This document shows, piece by piece, positions 60,057 through 64,000 of a stretch of DNA of 64,000 bases. The DNA lies in assembly GCF_028750875.1 (NCBI RefSeq), contig NW_026542602.1, positions 84,317,039-84,381,038 on the forward strand. Direction: 5' to 3'. The translations under genes and the position numbers were made by a program. Below the pieces are notes generated by a model. That model saw nothing but the letters and a program-made list of their open reading frames with translations. It had not been told where the DNA came from and made no database searches. The DNA is from Macrosteles quadrilineatus (lineage: Eukaryota; Arthropoda; Insecta; Hemiptera; Cicadellidae). Each line of letters begins with the position of its first letter. The first letter of the stretch is position 1.

Positions 60057-60689
60057 TGAAATCATATAAAAAATGAAACTTTATTTAACTTATGACTTGC
60101 TTCTAAAACTTTAAAAAACACAATACCTACTGTTTTTGTTTTTACAAATAAAAATTCAATCATATGTTAATTTAAAAACAGTCTGTTAGGAGATTGAACA
60201 TGCCGCCCACCTTGAAAGTACCACTTTCAACAAAATAAAAAAAAGAAACTATTTAAAAAAAATGTCTTATCGATTGTCTTTGGCCTTTTCAATTTTCAAT
60301 TGGTAATACACACAGGCGATTTACAGATCTCTTAAATGTTCCTGTAGAGGTTCGCATTGTAGCCACTCTAGTTTTTCCATCAAGTCCAGGATGAACATCT
60401 TCAACAATAGCAGTAATCCATTTTAAAGGTGGTAGATTGTCATCTTTGATTATGACTAGTTATGACCAGGTTTGATATTGTTGGCAGTCGTGAACCACTT
60501 TTGCCTTTGTTGTAATTGAGAGAGGTATTCCTTGGACCAACGGCGCATGAAATTATATAAATATGAAACTTTATTTAACTTATGACTTGCTTGTAAAACT
60601 TTAAAAAAATACAATACCTACAGTTTTTTTTTTACAAATAAAAATTCAATCATATGTTATTTAAAAACAGTCTGTTAGGAGATTGAACA
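60057..60689 (-). mobile_element. BEL/Pao deletion derivative, copy 2
   Basis: Same structure as 36556-37187: repeats at 60057-60200 and 60548-60689 around an integrase-tail fragment. The coding part has a 2-bp insertion (AGTTATGACC versus AGTTGACC) and is frameshifted. Confidence 0.55.
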
Positions 60690-63600
60690 CACACAGAATT
60701 AAAAGATAGGAAATGTGATTTTTAATCCTATAGATTCTCACAGGTACTTTGGAATTTTTAAAAACAGTCGTTTTAATATTTGTGTTTATTTAATATTTGG
60801 CGGGTCTAAAGAAACTCCCTTTGGAGTAAAAGTCAGCAGTTGTAAAACTCAGATGTAAACTTTGATTGTAAGGAATCGCATGTGTCGAAATTATGAATCG
60901 ATTGATTTCTTTGGTTGGAGCTTATTGTTGCACTCTTGTCATTAGATCGACATATCGATGGTATAATGTACCATATTACACAATCGTAATATGTATACGA
61001 AATGATTAAATCTATAAACAACTACTTTTATGCATTCAAAAAATTGAAAACAAGTTGTAAGTCGTTTTGAGGGGTTATATTTCCATGAAAAGTATTTCGG
61101 TCTTCAAACTTCAACCCGAAAGGGGTCACTTTACACCCTAGTGATTAAATATACTTGTAAATAATGTGGAAAATGTGTTATTTTAAATCAATTTAAAACC
61201 ACAAACTAATCAACTAAATTAAATTTAATTTGCCTAATACTACTTCATGAGAAAATGTATTTAGAACCCCGTATTGATTCAAATTGTTGTCAATATTTCA
61301 GTTTTATTATGATTCAATACTGCAGTTTTAAATGTGAAATCGAATAGGTAACAAGGTTTATGTATTACTTTCAATCTTTGTTATTTTAAAATAGGTATGA
61401 TAGATATGAGTTTTTGAAGTAACAGCAAAGACAATTCGTTTTAATATTCTTTGATGTACACACTTATCTCGGTGTATCCTTCTTCTTTCAAGCAATAGAA
61501 AACCTGTGTCTACTTTTTGATAATGCCTACTAATCCCATGTTGTTACTTAGTAAATTCCAGAAAGTGCTTTAGTCAATGTCGTTCGAAACTACAGTTTTA
61601 ATAAAATATTCGTTTTGTACCAGTATGAATGATAAAAGAAATTGTTATTTTTTCAATCGAATGCTATTAAAATGGACATTAGTGCAAAACTGCATATACA
61701 TAAAAGATTTTACACTTTTCGTTCAAGGATTCTGTATGATAGATTTCATATTAACCATCATAAAGTATTTTAAAACTTTTTATGTATTTTAACTTTGAGC
61801 TGATGGTGCAGTTTCTTAAATATGTACTGTTAAAATGTTAATACTGTTTCAAACGATATGATTCAACATTATGTTTACTTAACAAAATAATAATTCAATT
61901 ACTCATTAAAGTTACGTTGTGTTTTAACATAAAAAGGCATATACACTACGTGTTTTGAGTATTAGTCTATATTTAGGTTTACAGATTTCTCTTTAGTTAC
62001 AACAAATAAAATGTATTCTGAGTTTCGTTATAAACGTAGGATTGCATTTCTCTGGGCGTTTCGTTGTCCAATAAAATAATAATCTTGGTTAGTTTGTGTT
62101 GCTATGAATTTTCTTGTTCTTTATATCTTAAGCAACACTTTTATTATCACTTAAATTGTCAATTAGCAACTAAAACTGAGGACGAGGCAATTAGATCTTA
62201 TTAACAACACAATTCAGCTCTAATTAAGCGGAATTCGTCCAAACTCTCAGTCTGTTTTCTTTAATTAACCGAATTTGAGCTCGTTTATTAGGGAATTTAT
62301 TTCCTCTACAGAGATTTATATACTCTTGCTTCTAACTAAATCGATGTTGTGTCACGTCAACATTAAACTAACACAAACAAAATAAGTAACAATGTTTATA
62401 TTTAACATATTTATTTTATGCAATGAATGCAATATGACCCTAACGTAATATTTAATATTCCTGCTATACATATTATACTTTTATATTAAAATAAATTCGT
62501 ACCTATATAATTTTGTACATAACATGCAGCTACTGTAAGAACTACTACTGTATTATGTTTATAGGAAATACGAACAATGCCCATTGCTTTTGTTGGCGAT
62601 AGCTCGCCATGTAGAAATCTTTCAACGCTTAGTATACATATATAGTTTCTTACACTAAATAAAGGTTATTCAAAGTCAAGGATTTTTGCATAGGAAAATT
62701 TTTTTATGTATATGATTTGTTTTAAAATTATTCCTAAAGACAAGATCTTGCAACATTGTTTAACAGATTTATAATTTGCCAAAATGTTAACTGAAATTCG
62801 GTTTCACTCACTAGAGAAGTAAAATATTATAGTATACATGGAATAGTAGGCGTAACTCTATTCTAGATAGGTAAATTCACAGACTAATATGAAACATTTT
62901 CGTTTTTACCTTTTCAGCTAACCTTAATATAACCTTAATATAATGACCCCTAAAACTATATATGCTGAACTTTGTTAAGGAAAAGCACAATATGTTTAGA
63001 CTATTAAATTATCAATCCGATATCAATATATCTGTTAATGATACAATTAGGTTAAATTCATAATTTATTTGTATTGTAACTCAAGCGTTTTCATTCAGTG
63101 CAAAGTAAAGCACGCAGAAGCATGTGCATATGTGCATGTATTCTTTTATTTGGCAAAACAATTATCACATATATGCAATATAGCAATGTGTATATTATTG
63201 AATGATAAACTATTATGTACATGTGACAAGACACAGCCTAGCTACAGGCTACAGCTGATTGTGCTACAATACCGGGAGCGTCCAATGAGAAGCAGTGTTT
63301 GATGCAGGATTGACTGGTGTACAATAGGATATTCGTACGTGATATCATAGACAAAATTCATTTTGTCTATAATGATATGTAGTTGAAACAAATACTTCAG
63401 TTACATAACTTTAAACTTAACGCTGGTTCACTTAATATGCATCGTTGAAAAAAAATAACACTAACACTATAGTGATGTGGAATGTTTTCTTTTCTACGAT
63501 GCACTTTTTTCATTAGAATAATTTTACTATTAATCCTTACGGATAAAATTGAGAATTTGTATTGTAACAAATCGGTTGTATTTTAATAAAATTTAGACCA

Positions 63601-63785
63601 AACTATGTTATCATACAGCAACAGAAACATTACAAGTTGTACAAGCCGATGTGACCGATTGGGCCTTTACCACAATATTGCCAGTGTGGCAGTAACATAT
63701 GAGCAACATCGGCTATTCATTTGTCGTATTTTTCGAAAAAAAAACATTTTTACTCGTATATAAAAAACATCCACAATGGTTTGCA

Positions 63786-64000
63786 TACATAGGACACATA
63801 CTGGCACTATAATTAATTTTAAATATTCATCATTTTCGGGCTGCAAATATAAGTAAGATATAAAGGGGTCAAATCCATTAATTATCTGCTTTAGATTTTT
63901 TCATCTAATTCAAGCATTTTGTGTCCAATATAAGATATTTTTAATGAAATTTTCTTATTTTCTTTACATTTTGGATGTTTTAAAACTGCGACTGATGATT
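63786..64000. other. Unique sequence at the right edge, nothing recognised
   Basis: The match to unit 2 has ended. AT-rich; no frame, repeat or RNA gene visible. Confidence 0.4.

Larger units (their letters stand above)
47578..63785 (+). repeat. Segment B, copy 2 (unit 3)
   Basis: Collinear with 24672-40366. Unit-specific additions are the foldback at 50524-51303, about 590 bp at 53525-54115, about 250 bp at 54440-54690, a longer satellite array and a repeat block at 57660-58083. No further genes beyond the listed entries. Confidence 0.8.

Overview
Organism and character. This is AT-rich, gene-poor nuclear DNA of an arthropod, most likely an insect. Signs are an interstitial block of TTAGG/CCTAA telomere-type pentamers, fragments of insect transposon families (P-element/THAP9-type transposase, hAT, pogo-like, Helitron, BEL/Pao, Ty3/gypsy-type Gag, LINE) and no bacterial-style gene packing. 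The species cannot be fixed from the window. No complete, confidently identified host gene is visible.

Left end (1-6.3 kb). A P-element-type transposase gene lies on the minus strand (1-3746). It is split by a 1631-bp hAT element (367-1997) with a clean 8-bp target duplication, and it carries a one-base frameshift. A second copy of its 3' part runs the opposite way (3928-4596), giving ~602-bp inverted arms with no length difference; the right arm preserves the empty hAT site. Then come a tRNA-like fragment, a Gag remnant and a TA-flanked MITE.

6.9-63.8 kb. Most of the rest is one ancestral locus present as three direct, partly deleted copies. Unit 1 is about 6.9-18.1 kb (segments A1, D1, C1). 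Unit 2 is 18.1-40.4 kb (A2, D2, C2, B1). Unit 3 is 45.6-63.8 kb (C3, B2). Comparing copies shows empty and filled sites, so many insertions can be delimited: element X1 with a nested Helitron-like element, a LINE remnant, a foldback carrying telomere-type repeats and another foldback (unit 1); a 5'-truncated LINE, an LTR-like insertion and element X2 (unit 2); a 780-bp foldback with TA target duplication (unit 3). A minisatellite of about 148 bp is present in units 2 and 3 (8 and 13 repeats). A BEL/Pao integrase tail between short LTR-like repeats is shared by both. Between units 2 and 3 lies element X3, whose TA tract holds a Helitron carrying a higher-order minisatellite.

Most interesting signal. 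Scattered through the three copies are short islands that stay nearly identical while flanks differ by roughly 10-15% by eye. Several have an open frame on the plus strand bounded by plausible splice sites (16734-16904 / 22160-22330 / 46183-46353; 17299-17365 and copies; 25676-25742 and copy; 27530-27595 and copy; 13899-14090). They may be exons of an unrecognised, tandemly duplicated gene with small exons, partly decayed, or a structured non-coding transcript. I do not recognise the product.
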